Program-made: the position numbers and the translations under genes
Assembly (NCBI RefSeq): GCF_020297365.1
Contig: NZ_JAIXIG010000027.1
Coordinates: 1-53,797, forward strand
Reading direction: 5' to 3'
Length of the DNA: 53,797 bases
Origin: Curtobacterium oceanosedimentum
GTDB lineage: Bacteria; Actinomycetota; Actinomycetes; Actinomycetales; Microbacteriaceae
Shown: positions 31,922 through 40,398 of the stretch, in pieces
Position numbering within the stretch: the stretch's first letter is position 1
How the letters are laid out: each line of letters opens with the position of its first letter
Notes under the pieces: generated by a model
Database searches by the model: none
Told to the model about the DNA's origin: nothing
What the model saw: the letters and a program-made list of their open reading frames with translations, nothing else

Positions 31922-32536
31922 TCACTGCCAGACGCCGGAGGTACCGCGGCGGTGACTGCCGACCAGGTGGGTGTCGACGATGCCGAGTGCCTCCATCAGG
32001 GCGTGCATCGTGGTCGGGCCGACGAACGCGAACCCGCGCTTCCGCAGCGCCTTCGACAGGGCGGTCGACTCGTCGGAGGTCGTCGGGACCTCGGCGGCCG
32101 AGCGCGGCTCCGGTGTGGACGCAGGACGGAACGACCACACGAGGTCGGCGAGCCCGCCGTCCGCGCGCAGGGCGACGGTGGCCCGGGCGTTCGTGATGGT
32201 CGCGAGGATCTTCGCCCGGTTGCGGACGATCCCGGCGTCGGTCATCAGCCGGGCGACGTCGTCCTCGCCGAAGGTCGCCACGGTGTCCGGGTCGAAGTCG
32301 GCGAACGCCGCACGGAACGCCGGCCGCTTGGCCAGGATCGTGCGCCACGACAGGCCGGACTGGAACGCCTCGAGCGAGAGCCGCTCGAACACACCACGCT
32401 CGTCCCGCACGGGCATGCCCCACTCGGTGTCGTAGTAGTCCCGCAGCATCGGGTCGGCGGACGCCCACACCGGCCGGGCCAGGCCGTCGTCGCCGATGAC
32501 GAGGTCGGTGCTGGCGGGCGCGGCGTCGGTCGTCAT
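31922..32536 (-). CDS. tag: DNA-3-methyladenine glycosylase I, zinc-site-less variant
   Basis: 204 residues. Removes 3-methyladenine from alkylated DNA. The catalytic Glu (E56 in LSLEAFQSGLSW) and aromatic W64 and Y34 are present, and the body (IVRNRAKILATITNARA, ALSKALRKRGFAFVGPTTMHALMEALGIVDTHLVGS) is typical. The E. coli zinc snap is Cys4, His17, His175, Cys179; here the equivalents are Pro22, Tyr35, a retained His and Ser, so zinc is unlikely to bind. Start ATG 32536 chosen for domain fit. Confidence 0.92.
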   Translation of the reverse strand: MTTDAAPASTDLVIGDDGLARPVWASADPMLRDYYDTEWGMPVRDERGVFERLSLEAFQSGLSWRTILAKRPAFRAAFADFDPDTVATFGEDDVARLMTDAGIVRNRAKILATITNARATVALRADGGLADLVWSFRPASTPEPRSAAEVPTTSDESTALSKALRKRGFAFVGPTTMHALMEALGIVDTHLVGSHRRGTSGVWQ

Positions 32537-32573
32537 CGGTCCATCTTGACGGCCGGCGCCGACACCCGCCAGG

Positions 32574-32990
32574 TCACTCGGTGGGCGGACCGTCCTGCAT
32601 CGCCTGCTCGTCCATCCACACGTACTCCCAGCGGTGTCCGTCCGGGTCGGTGAAGCTGCGCTGGTACATGGAACCGAGGTCCATCTCCGGACGGTCCTCG
32701 GTGCCACCGGCGGCGACGGCTGCGTCGACGATGCGGTGGACCTCGTCCTTCGACGGCGCCGAGAGGGAGTTGATCACCTCGATGGTCTCCGCGTCGGCGA
32801 TCGTCTTGTCGGTGAACTCGGCGAACTTCGGCAGGGTGAGGACCATGACGAAGATCGTGTCGCTGACGACGACGCACGCGGCGGTGTCGTCGCTGAACAT
32901 CGGGTTGATCGTGTACCCGAGGGCTTCGTAGAACGCCTTCGAGCGCTCGAGGTCGGCGACGGGCAGGTTGATGAAGACCATCGTTTCCAT
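32574..32990 (-). CDS. VOC-family (glyoxalase/dioxygenase-like) protein
   Basis: 138 residues: METMVFINLPVADLERSKAFYEALGYTINPMFSDD...CVVVSDTIFVMVL and RSFTDPDGHRWEYVWMD form the beta-alpha-beta-beta-beta repeats of a vicinal-oxygen-chelate protein. Close relatives are glyoxalase-like proteins of unknown reaction; a complete metal triad is not obvious. Good ribosome site (AAAGGAACC). Confidence 0.9.
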   Translation of the reverse strand: METMVFINLPVADLERSKAFYEALGYTINPMFSDDTAACVVVSDTIFVMVLTLPKFAEFTDKTIADAETIEVINSLSAPSKDEVHRIVDAAVAAGGTEDRPEMDLGSMYQRSFTDPDGHRWEYVWMDEQAMQDGPPTE

Positions 32991-33139
32991 GAGGGGTTCC
33001 TTTCGTCGTGCTCAACCTGGCCCGAGGGCGGGCCGAGCGCAACTGTTCCTCGGTGGAAGCAACTGGGACCCAACGCGCAGGACCGGTGCAGGACCCCGCT
33101 GGTGCGACCCTGGCGAGGCCCCGCCACCCACCGGTTCAC

Positions 33140-33145
33140 TAGGAT
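33140..33145 (+). promoter_or_regulatory. -10 box TAGGAT of aroQ
   Basis: TAGGAT, 6 nt, ATG at 33152; leaderless arrangement. Confidence 0.5.
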
Positions 33146-33151
33146 CAGGCC

Positions 33152-33607
33152 ATGACCGAGCCGTCGCGCATCCTCGTCCTCAACGGACCGAACCTCGACA
33201 TCCTCGGGCGTCGCGACCCGGAGCAGTACGGCACCGTGACGCTCGCCGAGATCGAGGCGATCGTGCACACCGAGGCGGCGGTGCACGGTCTCGAGGCGGA
33301 CTTCCGGCAGACCAACCGCGAGGGCGAACTGGTCGAGTGGCTGCACGAGGCGCTCGACGCCTTCGTCGCGGTCGTCATCAACCCGGCCGCGTACGCGCAC
33401 ACCTCCGTCGCACTGCACGACGCCGTCGAGGCCCTGTCCGTCCCCGTCGTCGAGGTCCACCTGTCGAACACGTGGAAGCGCGAGCCGTTCCGGCACGTGG
33501 ACCACGTCGCCACCGCCGCGACCGCGGTCATCGCCGGCGCGGGTGCCGACGGGTACCGTCTGGCGGTCGCGCACGTGGCGTCGTTGGTGACGGACGTCAC
33601 CGACTGA
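33152..33607 (+). CDS. aroQ: Type II 3-dehydroquinate dehydratase
   Basis: 151 residues. Third step of the shikimate pathway, dodecameric. Motifs: LNGPNLDILGRRDPEQYG (flexible lid with Arg and catalytic Tyr), FRQTNREGELVEWLHEA, INPAAYAHTSVALHDA (Asn and His) and VEVHLSNTWKREPFRH (His, Ser, Arg). The usual GAYTHTS reads AAYAHTS; the catalytic His is retained. Monocistronic; converges with the FMN reductase gene. Confidence 0.95.
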   Translation: MTEPSRILVLNGPNLDILGRRDPEQYGTVTLAEIEAIVHTEAAVHGLEADFRQTNREGELVEWLHEALDAFVAVVINPAAYAHTSVALHDAVEALSVPVVEVHLSNTWKREPFRHVDHVATAATAVIAGAGADGYRLAVAHVASLVTDVTD

Positions 33608-33610
33608 CGA

Positions 33611-33640
33611 GAGGCCCGTGGCGGGGCCGCGCCGCGCCTC
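33611..33640. repeat. Degenerate GGGAGGC-type hairpin between aroQ and the FMN reductase gene
   Basis: GAGGCCCGTGGCG can pair imperfectly with CGCCGCGCCTC. The ends (GAGGCCCGTGGC and GCGCCTCCCG) resemble mixed arms of the palindrome family at 5519 and 18264. It sits between convergent stops. Confidence 0.4.
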
Positions 33641-33656
33641 CCGACCCGGCAGGCTG

Positions 33657-34253
33657 CTAGAACTCGTCGGGGCGGCGCACTTCGGCGAGGCCTGCGGAGA
33701 CGAAGCCGCCGCGCACGATCGGGACGGCTCGTCGGACGGCCTGGTCGATCCGGAGCTCGAGGTCGACGCTGCCGATGTCGTAGCCGCCCTCACGCTTGAC
33801 GAAGTCCCGCTCGTTGCCGAAGACCCCGAGCGGCAGCGTCGTCGACTGGAAGAACCCGAACAGCGGTCGCATCTGGTGCTCGACGAGCAGGGCGTGCCGG
33901 TCGCTGCCGCCGGTCGCGGTCAGGAGCACCGGGGTGTCGACGAGGTCGTACTGCCCGATCCAGTCGAAGAACAACTTGAACGCGCCCGAGTACGCGGCGC
34001 GGAACGCCGGGCTGCCGACCACGAGCACGTCGGCGGCCTCGACCGTCTCGAGCGCGCGTCGCGTGCGCTCGGACATCCCCGCACGACTCGTCGCGGCCCC
34101 GAGGTCGGCCAGGAGTGGCCCGATCTCGATGGTCTCGGTACGGGCGCCGTCGATCTCGTCGGCCATGCGCGCGACGGTGGCGGCCACCAAGGTCGACGTG
34201 CGCGATGGGTCCGATGGGCTGCCGCTGACGCCGACGACCAGTGCTCCGCTCAT
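33657..34253 (-). CDS. NADPH-dependent FMN reductase (MsuE/SsuE-like flavodoxin fold)
   Basis: 198 residues. FMN-binding signature VVGVSGSPSDPSRTSTLV at the N-terminus, VLVVGSPAFRAAYSGAFKLFFDWIG and LLTATGGSDRHALLVEHQMRPLFGFFQS are typical of the SsuE/MsuE group, which supplies FMNH2 to sulfonate monooxygenases. No sulfonate genes are adjacent, so the partner is unknown. ATG 34253. Confidence 0.9.
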   Translation of the reverse strand: MSGALVVGVSGSPSDPSRTSTLVAATVARMADEIDGARTETIEIGPLLADLGAATSRAGMSERTRRALETVEAADVLVVGSPAFRAAYSGAFKLFFDWIGQYDLVDTPVLLTATGGSDRHALLVEHQMRPLFGFFQSTTLPLGVFGNERDFVKREGGYDIGSVDLELRIDQAVRRAVPIVRGGFVSAGLAEVRRPDEF

Positions 34254-34328
34254 GCGGTCGATGCTCACACGGCCTTGGGCGGCGCCGCGCGTTCGTGACG
34301 ACATGTGTCGGGTGCCAGCGCCGGCGGG

Positions 34329-34334
34329 TACGGT
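34329..34334 (+). promoter_or_regulatory. -10 box TACGGT of the MSMEG_6728-type gene
   Basis: TACGGT, 7 nt, ATG at 34342; leaderless arrangement. Confidence 0.45.
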
Positions 34335-34341
34335 CCGGCGC

Positions 34342-34809
34342 ATGCAGACGTTCCTGCCGTACGCCGACTTCCGCGCCTCAGCCGAGGTGCTCGACGACCG
34401 GCGACTCGGCAAGCAACGTGTCGAGACCCTGCAGGTGATGCGGGCACTGACGCTCCCCGACTACGGCTGGCAGCACCACCCGGTCACGGCGATGTGGCGC
34501 GGCTACCGCCCGGCGCTGATGGCGTACCAGGAGGCCACGTGCCGGGTCTGGACCGAGCGGGGTCACGCGGACACCTGCCTCGAGAAGACGCTGCTCGACC
34601 TCGCACGGGTGCCCGAGGACCTGGCGGCGTACGAGCGCGGTGACGTGCCGATCCCGCCGTGGAACGACGACGAGGCGCTGCACGAGTCGCACCGCTCGAA
34701 GCTCGTGCAGAAGGCGCCCGAGCACTACCGCGAGCTGTTCCCGGACGCGCCGGACGACCTCGCCTACCTGTGGCCGGGCACGCCGGAACCGGCTCCGCAC
34801 CGGGTCTGA
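34342..34809 (+). CDS. MSMEG_6728-type protein, pyrimidine dimer DNA glycosylase-like
   Basis: 155 residues starting MQTFLPYADFRASAEVLDDRRLGKQRVETLQVMRAL and continuing YGWQHHPVTAMWRGYRPALMAYQEATCRVWTERG, the conserved pattern of the mycobacterial MSMEG_6728 group. These are related to the T4 endonuclease V/Pyr_excise family (PF03013), whose bases cut at UV dimers. Repair activity is inferred from family membership only. It could complement the photolyase at 10590. Confidence 0.85.
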   Translation: MQTFLPYADFRASAEVLDDRRLGKQRVETLQVMRALTLPDYGWQHHPVTAMWRGYRPALMAYQEATCRVWTERGHADTCLEKTLLDLARVPEDLAAYERGDVPIPPWNDDEALHESHRSKLVQKAPEHYRELFPDAPDDLAYLWPGTPEPAPHRV

Positions 34810-34840
34810 CACGCACCGGGTCTGACGTGCACCGCGTCGG
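34797..34840. repeat. Short tandem repeat, 16-bp period, 2.7 copies
   Basis: GCACCGGGTCTGAC occurs at 34797-34810 and 34813-34826, with a third degenerate copy at 34829-34840. The first copy contains the stop codon of the MSMEG_6728-type gene. Confidence 0.7.
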
Positions 34841-35051
34841 AGCACCAGGGAGGACCGGAGCCCGCCGTGGGCTGCAGGGGAACCGACGCCGCTGACAGGG
34901 GGGGCGGGCGTCGACCCACGGCGGGATCGCGGTGTACGGCGGGACACGACGACAGGGGACGTCGCGCCCCGCGCCGGGTGCCGATCAGGGGTCGACGCCC
35001 GGTCTGGGGCACCACGCGGTCCGGTTCAGGAGAACCGCGGGGTGGTGGACC
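34841..35051. other. Gap with inverted repeats, no gene
   Basis: An 11-bp inverted repeat (CCCGCCGTGGG 34861-34871, CCCACGGCGGG 34915-34925) and a hairpin CGGTTC/GAACCG at 35022-35037, the latter probably terminating the small membrane gene that ends at 35052. Composition is G-rich with no convincing coding frame. Confidence 0.45.
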
Positions 35052-35318
35052 TCAAGGGTGTTCGGTGTCCTCTCGGTACCGGTCCGTCTCGGTCGGTGCG
35101 GGCATCGACCGGTGGGTTGCGGCAGGGCGGACCATGGGGAGCAGGGCACTCCCGGCGGTCGCGAGCGCACCGACCACGGCGATGAACCCGAGCGGGGCCG
35201 TGCCGAGGTCGTGCTGCGCTGCCAGGGCGAGCGCGACGAGGGTCGCCGGCGCGGGCAGGAGCTGGATCGCTCGGAAGCGGTCGTCCTGTCGCGTCGGGGA
35301 CACCATCACGTTGGCCAT
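35052..35318 (-). CDS. Small hypothetical membrane protein, 88 aa
   Basis: Two hydrophobic stretches, about residues 19-37 (LLPAPATLVALALAAQ) and 42-62 (LGFIAVVGALATAGSALLPMV), flanked by charged ends (SPTRQDDRFR and TETDRYREDTEHP). No family recognised. ATG 35318 is preferred over an upstream ATG at 35363. The ribosome site is weak. Confidence 0.5.
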   Translation of the reverse strand: MANVMVSPTRQDDRFRAIQLLPAPATLVALALAAQHDLGTAPLGFIAVVGALATAGSALLPMVRPAATHRSMPAPTETDRYREDTEHP

Positions 35319-35397
35319 GCCCCCACTCTGACGCAGAACGGTTGTCCGCAGAAGGGGGGACACGTACCCAGAGATGGAGTAGAACGTCTAGTACACC

Positions 35398-36537
35398 TCA
35401 GCCGAGGGCGCGGACGGTCGCCACGGATTCGGTCACGGCCCGCACGACGACCGGGACGTCGTCGGCCGTGAGCGTCGCGTCGAACGTCAGTCGGAGCGCG
35501 GTCCTGGCCACGTCGTCGGGGATCCCGAGCGCCGTGAGCACGTGCGAGGCCTCGGTGCTGCCCGCGGCGCAGGCGCTGCCCGAGGACGACACCACGTCAC
35601 GCTGCTCGAGCTCGAGCAGCACGGTCTCGCCGTTGACACCCGGGAAGCAGAACGACGCGTGCCCGGGGAGCCGGTGTTCCCGCGACCCGGTGACGAACGC
35701 ACCGGGGACCGCGGCGAGCACGCCGTCGAGCACCGCGTCGCGCACGGTGGTCGCCGCGCCCTCCCCCGACCGCACCGTCTCCACAGCCAGTCCGAGCGCG
35801 GTCGCCACCGCGACGGCCCCGGCGACGTCCTCGGTACCGGACCGACGACCGCGCTCCTGTCCCCCGCCGTGCAGCAGCGGTTCGAGCGGGACCCCGGACC
35901 GGATCGCGAGCACCCCGGTGCCCTTCGGGGCGCCGAGCTTGTGCCCGGACAACGACAGCGCGTCGACCCCGAGCACGTCGAGGCCGATCGGCAGCCAGGG
36001 CGCGGACTGCACGGCGTCGGTGTGGAACCGGGCTCCGACCTCGTGCGCCACCGCCGCGAGCGCCGGCAGGTCCTGCACGGTGCCGATCTCGTTGTCGGTG
36101 TGCGCGATCGACACGAGCGTGGTGTCGGGCCGGAGCGCTGCCCGCAGCACGGCCGGGTCGACGCGCCCGTCCGGGTCGACGGGCAGCACGGTGACGTCGA
36201 AACCGTGGAAGCGGGCGAGGTACGCACAGCTCTCCAGCACGGCCTCGTGCTCGACGGCGCTCGTGACGACGTGCCGACCGCGGGGCGTGGCGAGGGCGAT
36301 CCCCTTGACGGCGGTGTTCGCCCCCTCGGTGCCGCCGGTGGTGAAGACGACCTCGGCGGGTCGGCAGCCGAGCACCCGTGCGACGGTGGCCCGGGCGGCG
36401 GCGAGCCCCCGAGCGGCCTCATCCCCGACCCCGTGCGTCGACGACGGGTTGCCGAACACGCCGGTCAGGTACGGCCACATCGCCTCGAGCACCTCGCGGC
36501 GGACCGGGGTGGTCGCAGCGCGGTCCAGGTAGAACAC
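35398..36537 (-). CDS. Cysteine desulfurase (NifS/IscS family)
   Basis: 379 residues. PLP enzyme releasing sulfur from cysteine. PLP Lys in LSLSGHKLGAPKGTGVL, active-site Cys in SSSGSACAAGS, and His in VTSAVEHEAVL. The usual ANNE-GT-Q reads TDNEIGTVQ. As last gene of the nad operon (one nt after nadC, GTG start) it probably builds the [4Fe-4S] cluster of NadA, as does the Bacillus NadA-linked NifS. A second IscS/SufS would be expected elsewhere. Confidence 0.93.
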   Translation of the reverse strand: MFYLDRAATTPVRREVLEAMWPYLTGVFGNPSSTHGVGDEAARGLAAARATVARVLGCRPAEVVFTTGGTEGANTAVKGIALATPRGRHVVTSAVEHEAVLESCAYLARFHGFDVTVLPVDPDGRVDPAVLRAALRPDTTLVSIAHTDNEIGTVQDLPALAAVAHEVGARFHTDAVQSAPWLPIGLDVLGVDALSLSGHKLGAPKGTGVLAIRSGVPLEPLLHGGGQERGRRSGTEDVAGAVAVATALGLAVETVRSGEGAATTVRDAVLDGVLAAVPGAFVTGSREHRLPGHASFCFPGVNGETVLLELEQRDVVSSSGSACAAGSTEASHVLTALGIPDDVARTALRLTFDATLTADDVPVVVRAVTESVATVRALG

Positions 36538-36538
36538 G

Positions 36539-37423
36539 TCAGTCCCGCACCGGCGCGGCGACGTCGATGTCGAGCCCGAGGTCGAGCGCCCGCGCCGAGT
36601 GGGTCAGCGCCCCGACCGAGATGACGTCGACGCCGGTCGCCGCGATGGCCGCGACGGTGTCGAGCGACACCCCGCCCGAGGCCTCGACGAGCGCGCGCCC
36701 GGCGACGATGCCGACCCCGGTCACGAGTTCGTCCGGCGTGAAGTTGTCGAGCATGATCGTGTCCACCCCGGCGGCGACGACGGGTTCGATCTGGTCGATG
36801 CGGTCCACCTCGACCTCCACGTGCACGGTGTGCCCGAGCCGCTGGCGGGCTTGAGCGATCGCGTCGCCGATGCCGGTGCCGCCGGCCAGCAGCACCGCCA
36901 GGTGGTTGTCCTTGGCGAGCACGGCGTCGGACAGCGAGGTGCGGTGGTTGTGCCCGCCGCCGCACCGCACCGCGTAGCGCTCGAGCGCGCGGAGGCCCGG
37001 CGTCGTCTTGCGGGTGTCGACGATCCGCGCGGACGTGCCGGCGGCCGCCGCGACGTGGGCTGCGGTGGTCGTCGCGATGCCCGACATCCTCTGCACCAGG
37101 TTCAGGGCGACCCGTTCGGCCCGCAGCACGGCCCGCGCCGACCCGGTGACGGTCGCGAGGACGTCGCCCGCCACGAAGTGCGTGCCGTCGGCGACGTGCA
37201 CGACGGCCTCGATCGACGGGTCGACGGCGTGCATCACCGCGACGAACACCGGACCGCCGCTCAGCACGCCGGGCTCACGCGCGCCGAGGGTCGCGGTCGC
37301 GGTCGCCTCGGCGGGGATCAGCGTCTCGCTGGTGACGTCGCCCCAGGGCGCGTCCTCCTCGAGCGCGGTCTCGATCACGCGACGCAGCGCGTGCGGCGGG
37401 ATGGTGCCGGGGTCGGTGGTCAT
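36539..37423 (-). CDS. nadC: Nicotinate-nucleotide pyrophosphorylase (carboxylating)
   Basis: 294 residues. Converts quinolinate and PRPP to nicotinate mononucleotide. Typical segments: LEEDAPWGDVTSETLIP, ARIVDTRKTTPGLRALERYAVRCGGGHNHRTSLSDAVLAKDNHL, and DTIMLDNFTPDEL. Its start overlaps the nadB stop by 4 nt (ATGA). Standard length. Confidence 0.96.
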   Translation of the reverse strand: MTTDPGTIPPHALRRVIETALEEDAPWGDVTSETLIPAEATATATLGAREPGVLSGGPVFVAVMHAVDPSIEAVVHVADGTHFVAGDVLATVTGSARAVLRAERVALNLVQRMSGIATTTAAHVAAAAGTSARIVDTRKTTPGLRALERYAVRCGGGHNHRTSLSDAVLAKDNHLAVLLAGGTGIGDAIAQARQRLGHTVHVEVEVDRIDQIEPVVAAGVDTIMLDNFTPDELVTGVGIVAGRALVEASGGVSLDTVAAIAATGVDVISVGALTHSARALDLGLDIDVAAPVRD

Positions 37424-39087
37424 GCGGGTACCTCCTGCGGGACGACGGCGGGGTCGTCGGTGTGTTCGCCCGTGCGCTCGGCGGGGCGTGCGTCGGTGTG
37501 GTCGGCGACCCAGGCGTACGAGGCCGGGGCGGCTGGGTCGGTGTCGGGGTGGTCCGTGCGGGCGTGCGCGCCGCGGGACTCGGTGCGGGTCTCGGCGGCG
37601 AGCGCGACGAGTCGGGCCAGGTCGAGCAGCGCGCGGTCCTCGTGCTCGCGCACGCCGCCGCCGGCCGGCGCGGTCAGCGCGTCGAGGTCGCGGCGCGCGC
37701 TCGCCAGTCCCGCGGCGTCGCGGAGCAGCCCGACGCGGTCCGTCATGACGGACTGGACCGCCTGCCGGACCGTCCCCGCGTCGTCAGGGTGGGTCGCGCC
37801 TCCCGGCAGGGTCGGGTGGGAGGCGCGGATCGCGTCGGCCGCTCGGGGCACGCTGGCGACGTGGAGACCGGCGTCGCCGCGCAGGCGGAGCAGGCCGGGT
37901 CGCGGTGCGGCGACCGCGTCCGCTGCGCGGACCGCGAAGACGAGGCCCTCGAGCAGCGAGTTCGATGCGAGCCGGTTGGCGCCGTGGACGCCGGTGCAGG
38001 CGGCCTCACCGACGGCGAGCAGGCCGGGCAGGCTCGTCCGTCCTTCGGCGTCGGTCGCGATGCCGCCCATCGAGTAGTGCGCCGCCGGTGCGACCGGGAC
38101 GCCCTGGCGGGTCCAGTCGAAGCCGGCGTCGCGTGTGGCCCGGGTGAGTCCGGGGAACCGCCCGACCAGGAAGTCGGCGTCGAGACCGGTGGCGTCGAGC
38201 AGGACGGGTGCACCGCCCTGGTCGCGCACGGCGGCGGCGATGCCACGGGCGACGACGTCGCGCGGGGCGAGCTCGGCGTCCGGGTGCACAGCGGTCATGA
38301 AGCGGTGTCCGGCGGCGTCGCGGAGGACGGCGCCCTCGCCGCGGACCGCCTCGGAGACGAGCCCGCCGCCGGGGACCGCGAGTCGGGTCGGGTGGAACTG
38401 CACGAACTCCAGGTCGGCGAGGACGGCGCCGGCCCGCCAGGCGGCGGCCACCCCGTCGCCGGTCGCGACCAGGGGGTTGGTGGTCTCGCGGTACAGGTGT
38501 CCCGCTCCCCCGGACGCGATGAGGACGGCGTCCGCGTCGATCCGCCGGGGTTCGCCGAGCAGGTCGAGGACGTCGACGCCGACGACCGTGCCGTCGCGGA
38601 CCACGAGGTCGGTCAGGCTGGTGCGCTCGAGGATCGTCACGTGCCGTCGGTGCAGCGCCGCGATGAGCGTGCGTTCGATGGCGGCACCGGTCGCGTCGCC
38701 GTCGGCGTGCAGGACCCGCCACCGCCCGTGCGCGGCCTCGCGACCACGGGCCAGGTCGTCGCCGTACCGGTCGAGGGCCGTCAGGTCGGACGACCGGTCG
38801 AAGGGCACGCCGAGGGCGAGCAGGTCGCGCACGCGTGCCGGGCCGTCGGTGCACAGGACCTCGACGGCACGGGCGTCGGCGCTGCCGGCCGCGGCGACGT
38901 GGGTGTCGGCCTGGTGCAGCGCCGCGGAGTCGTCGGCACCGAGCGCCACCGCGATGCCGCCCTGGGCGTACGCGGTGGCGCTGTCGGCGAGCGCCCCCTT
39001 CGTCACGAGCGTGACGTCGTGCAGGGTGCTCGCGCGGATCGCTGCGGTCAGGCCGGCGATGCCGGACCCGACGATGACGACGTGCAC
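37420..39087 (-). CDS. nadB: L-aspartate oxidase
   Basis: 555 residues. FAD enzyme oxidising L-aspartate to iminoaspartate. FAD motif VVIVGSGIAGLTAAIRA, then SATAYAQGGIAVAL, DGDATGAAIERTL, HPTRL and the succinate-dehydrogenase-like AAHYSMGGIATDAEGRTSLPGLLAVGEAACTGVHGANRLASNSLLEGLVF. The C-terminal ~50 residues are hydrophilic and low complexity. Lies 31 nt after nadA. Confidence 0.96.
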   Translation of the reverse strand: MHVVIVGSGIAGLTAAIRASTLHDVTLVTKGALADSATAYAQGGIAVALGADDSAALHQADTHVAAAGSADARAVEVLCTDGPARVRDLLALGVPFDRSSDLTALDRYGDDLARGREAAHGRWRVLHADGDATGAAIERTLIAALHRRHVTILERTSLTDLVVRDGTVVGVDVLDLLGEPRRIDADAVLIASGGAGHLYRETTNPLVATGDGVAAAWRAGAVLADLEFVQFHPTRLAVPGGGLVSEAVRGEGAVLRDAAGHRFMTAVHPDAELAPRDVVARGIAAAVRDQGGAPVLLDATGLDADFLVGRFPGLTRATRDAGFDWTRQGVPVAPAAHYSMGGIATDAEGRTSLPGLLAVGEAACTGVHGANRLASNSLLEGLVFAVRAADAVAAPRPGLLRLRGDAGLHVASVPRAADAIRASHPTLPGGATHPDDAGTVRQAVQSVMTDRVGLLRDAAGLASARRDLDALTAPAGGGVREHEDRALLDLARLVALAAETRTESRGAHARTDHPDTDPAAPASYAWVADHTDARPAERTGEHTDDPAVVPQEVPA

Positions 39088-39118
39088 GGTGGTCTCCTCG
39101 AACGCTCGGGGGCGGCGG

Positions 39119-40390
39119 TCAGCCGCGCGGCTTGGCGGCGAGCATGCGCTCGAGCGCGACCTTGGCGTCGGCCTGCACGTCGGCGGGGACGACGATCTCG
39201 TTGAGGACCTCGCCGCGCACGAGCGCCTCGAGCACCCACGCCAGGTAGCCCGGGTGGATCCGGTACATCGTCGAGCACGGGCAGACCACGGGGTCCAGGC
39301 AGAAGATCGTGTGCTGTGGGTACTCGGCGGCGAGCCGGTTCACCATGTTGATCTCGGTGCCGATCGCGAAGGTGGTCGGCTCGGTGGCCGCCGCGACGGT
39401 CTTCCGGATCAGGTCGGTGCTGCCGGCGTGGTCGGCGGCGTCGACGACGGCCATGGGGCACTCCGGGTGCACGATGACCTGCACGCCGGGGTGCTCGCGG
39501 CGGGCCTGGTCGATCTGGTCGACGGTGAAGCGTCGGTGCACGGAGCAGAAGCCGTGCCAGAGGATGACCTTCGCCGCCTCGAGGCCCTCCGCCGTGTTGC
39601 CGCCCCCGGGCAGCCGCGGGTTCCACATCGGCATGAGGTCGGTGCTGATGCCCATCGCCTTCGCGGTGTTGCGGCCGAGGTGCTGGTCGGGGAAGAACAG
39701 GACCCGCTGCCCGCGCTCGAACGCCCACTCGAGCACCGTCGCGGCGTTCGACGAGGTGCAGACGATGCCGCCGTTGCGACCGCAGAAGGCCTTGAGGTCG
39801 GCGGCGGAGTTCATGTAGGTCACCGGGATCACCGGGACACGGCCGTCGGCGTCGGGCTCCGTGCCGTACACGGCGGCCAGTTCGGCCCAGGCGGCCTCGA
39901 CGCTGTCGATGTCGGCCATGTCCGCCATCGAGCAGCCGGCAGCCAGGTTCGGCAGGATCACACGCTGGTCGTCGCGGGCCAGGATGTCCGCGGTCTCGGC
40001 CATGAAGTGGACACCGCAGAACACGATCGCCTCGGCGTCGGGCTTCGTCAGGGCGGCGTTCGCCAGCTGGAACGAGTCGCCGAGGAAGTCCGCGTGCCGC
40101 ACGACCTCGTCGCGCTGGTAGAAGTGGCCGAGCACGACGACGCGGTCGCCCAGGGTGGCCTTGGCCCGCTCGATGCGCTCGTGCAGTTCCTCGGTCGGGG
40201 CCGTCTTGTACTCGTCGGGCAGCACGCCCTGGCGCGGGGCGCTCGTCGGGATGACGTCGGACATCGACGATCCGGGACCGTACCCGGGGCGGGCGTCGAA
40301 GTCCCACGTCGGCAGGGCGAGGTCCGGCGTGCAGGTGCTGCCGCCGGCCTGGCCGTTGGAGATGAGCTCGATGGTCGTGGCGATGGACAC
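39119..40390 (-). CDS. nadA: Quinolinate synthase
   Basis: 423 residues. Condenses iminoaspartate and dihydroxyacetone phosphate using a [4Fe-4S] cluster. Probable cluster cysteines lie in IVFCGVHFMAET, LWHGFCSVHRRF and VVCPCSTMYRIHP, with HPECPMAVVD also conserved; the Tyr/His segment VVLGHFYQRDEVVRHADFLGDS is typical. Long N-terminal extension (~50 residues) as in actinobacterial forms. GTG 40390 has AGGAAA upstream and is 8 nt from the nrtR stop. Confidence 0.95.
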   Translation of the reverse strand: MSIATTIELISNGQAGGSTCTPDLALPTWDFDARPGYGPGSSMSDVIPTSAPRQGVLPDEYKTAPTEELHERIERAKATLGDRVVVLGHFYQRDEVVRHADFLGDSFQLANAALTKPDAEAIVFCGVHFMAETADILARDDQRVILPNLAAGCSMADMADIDSVEAAWAELAAVYGTEPDADGRVPVIPVTYMNSAADLKAFCGRNGGIVCTSSNAATVLEWAFERGQRVLFFPDQHLGRNTAKAMGISTDLMPMWNPRLPGGGNTAEGLEAAKVILWHGFCSVHRRFTVDQIDQARREHPGVQVIVHPECPMAVVDAADHAGSTDLIRKTVAAATEPTTFAIGTEINMVNRLAAEYPQHTIFCLDPVVCPCSTMYRIHPGYLAWVLEALVRGEVLNEIVVPADVQADAKVALERMLAAKPRG

Positions 40391-40398
40391 GGGGTTTC

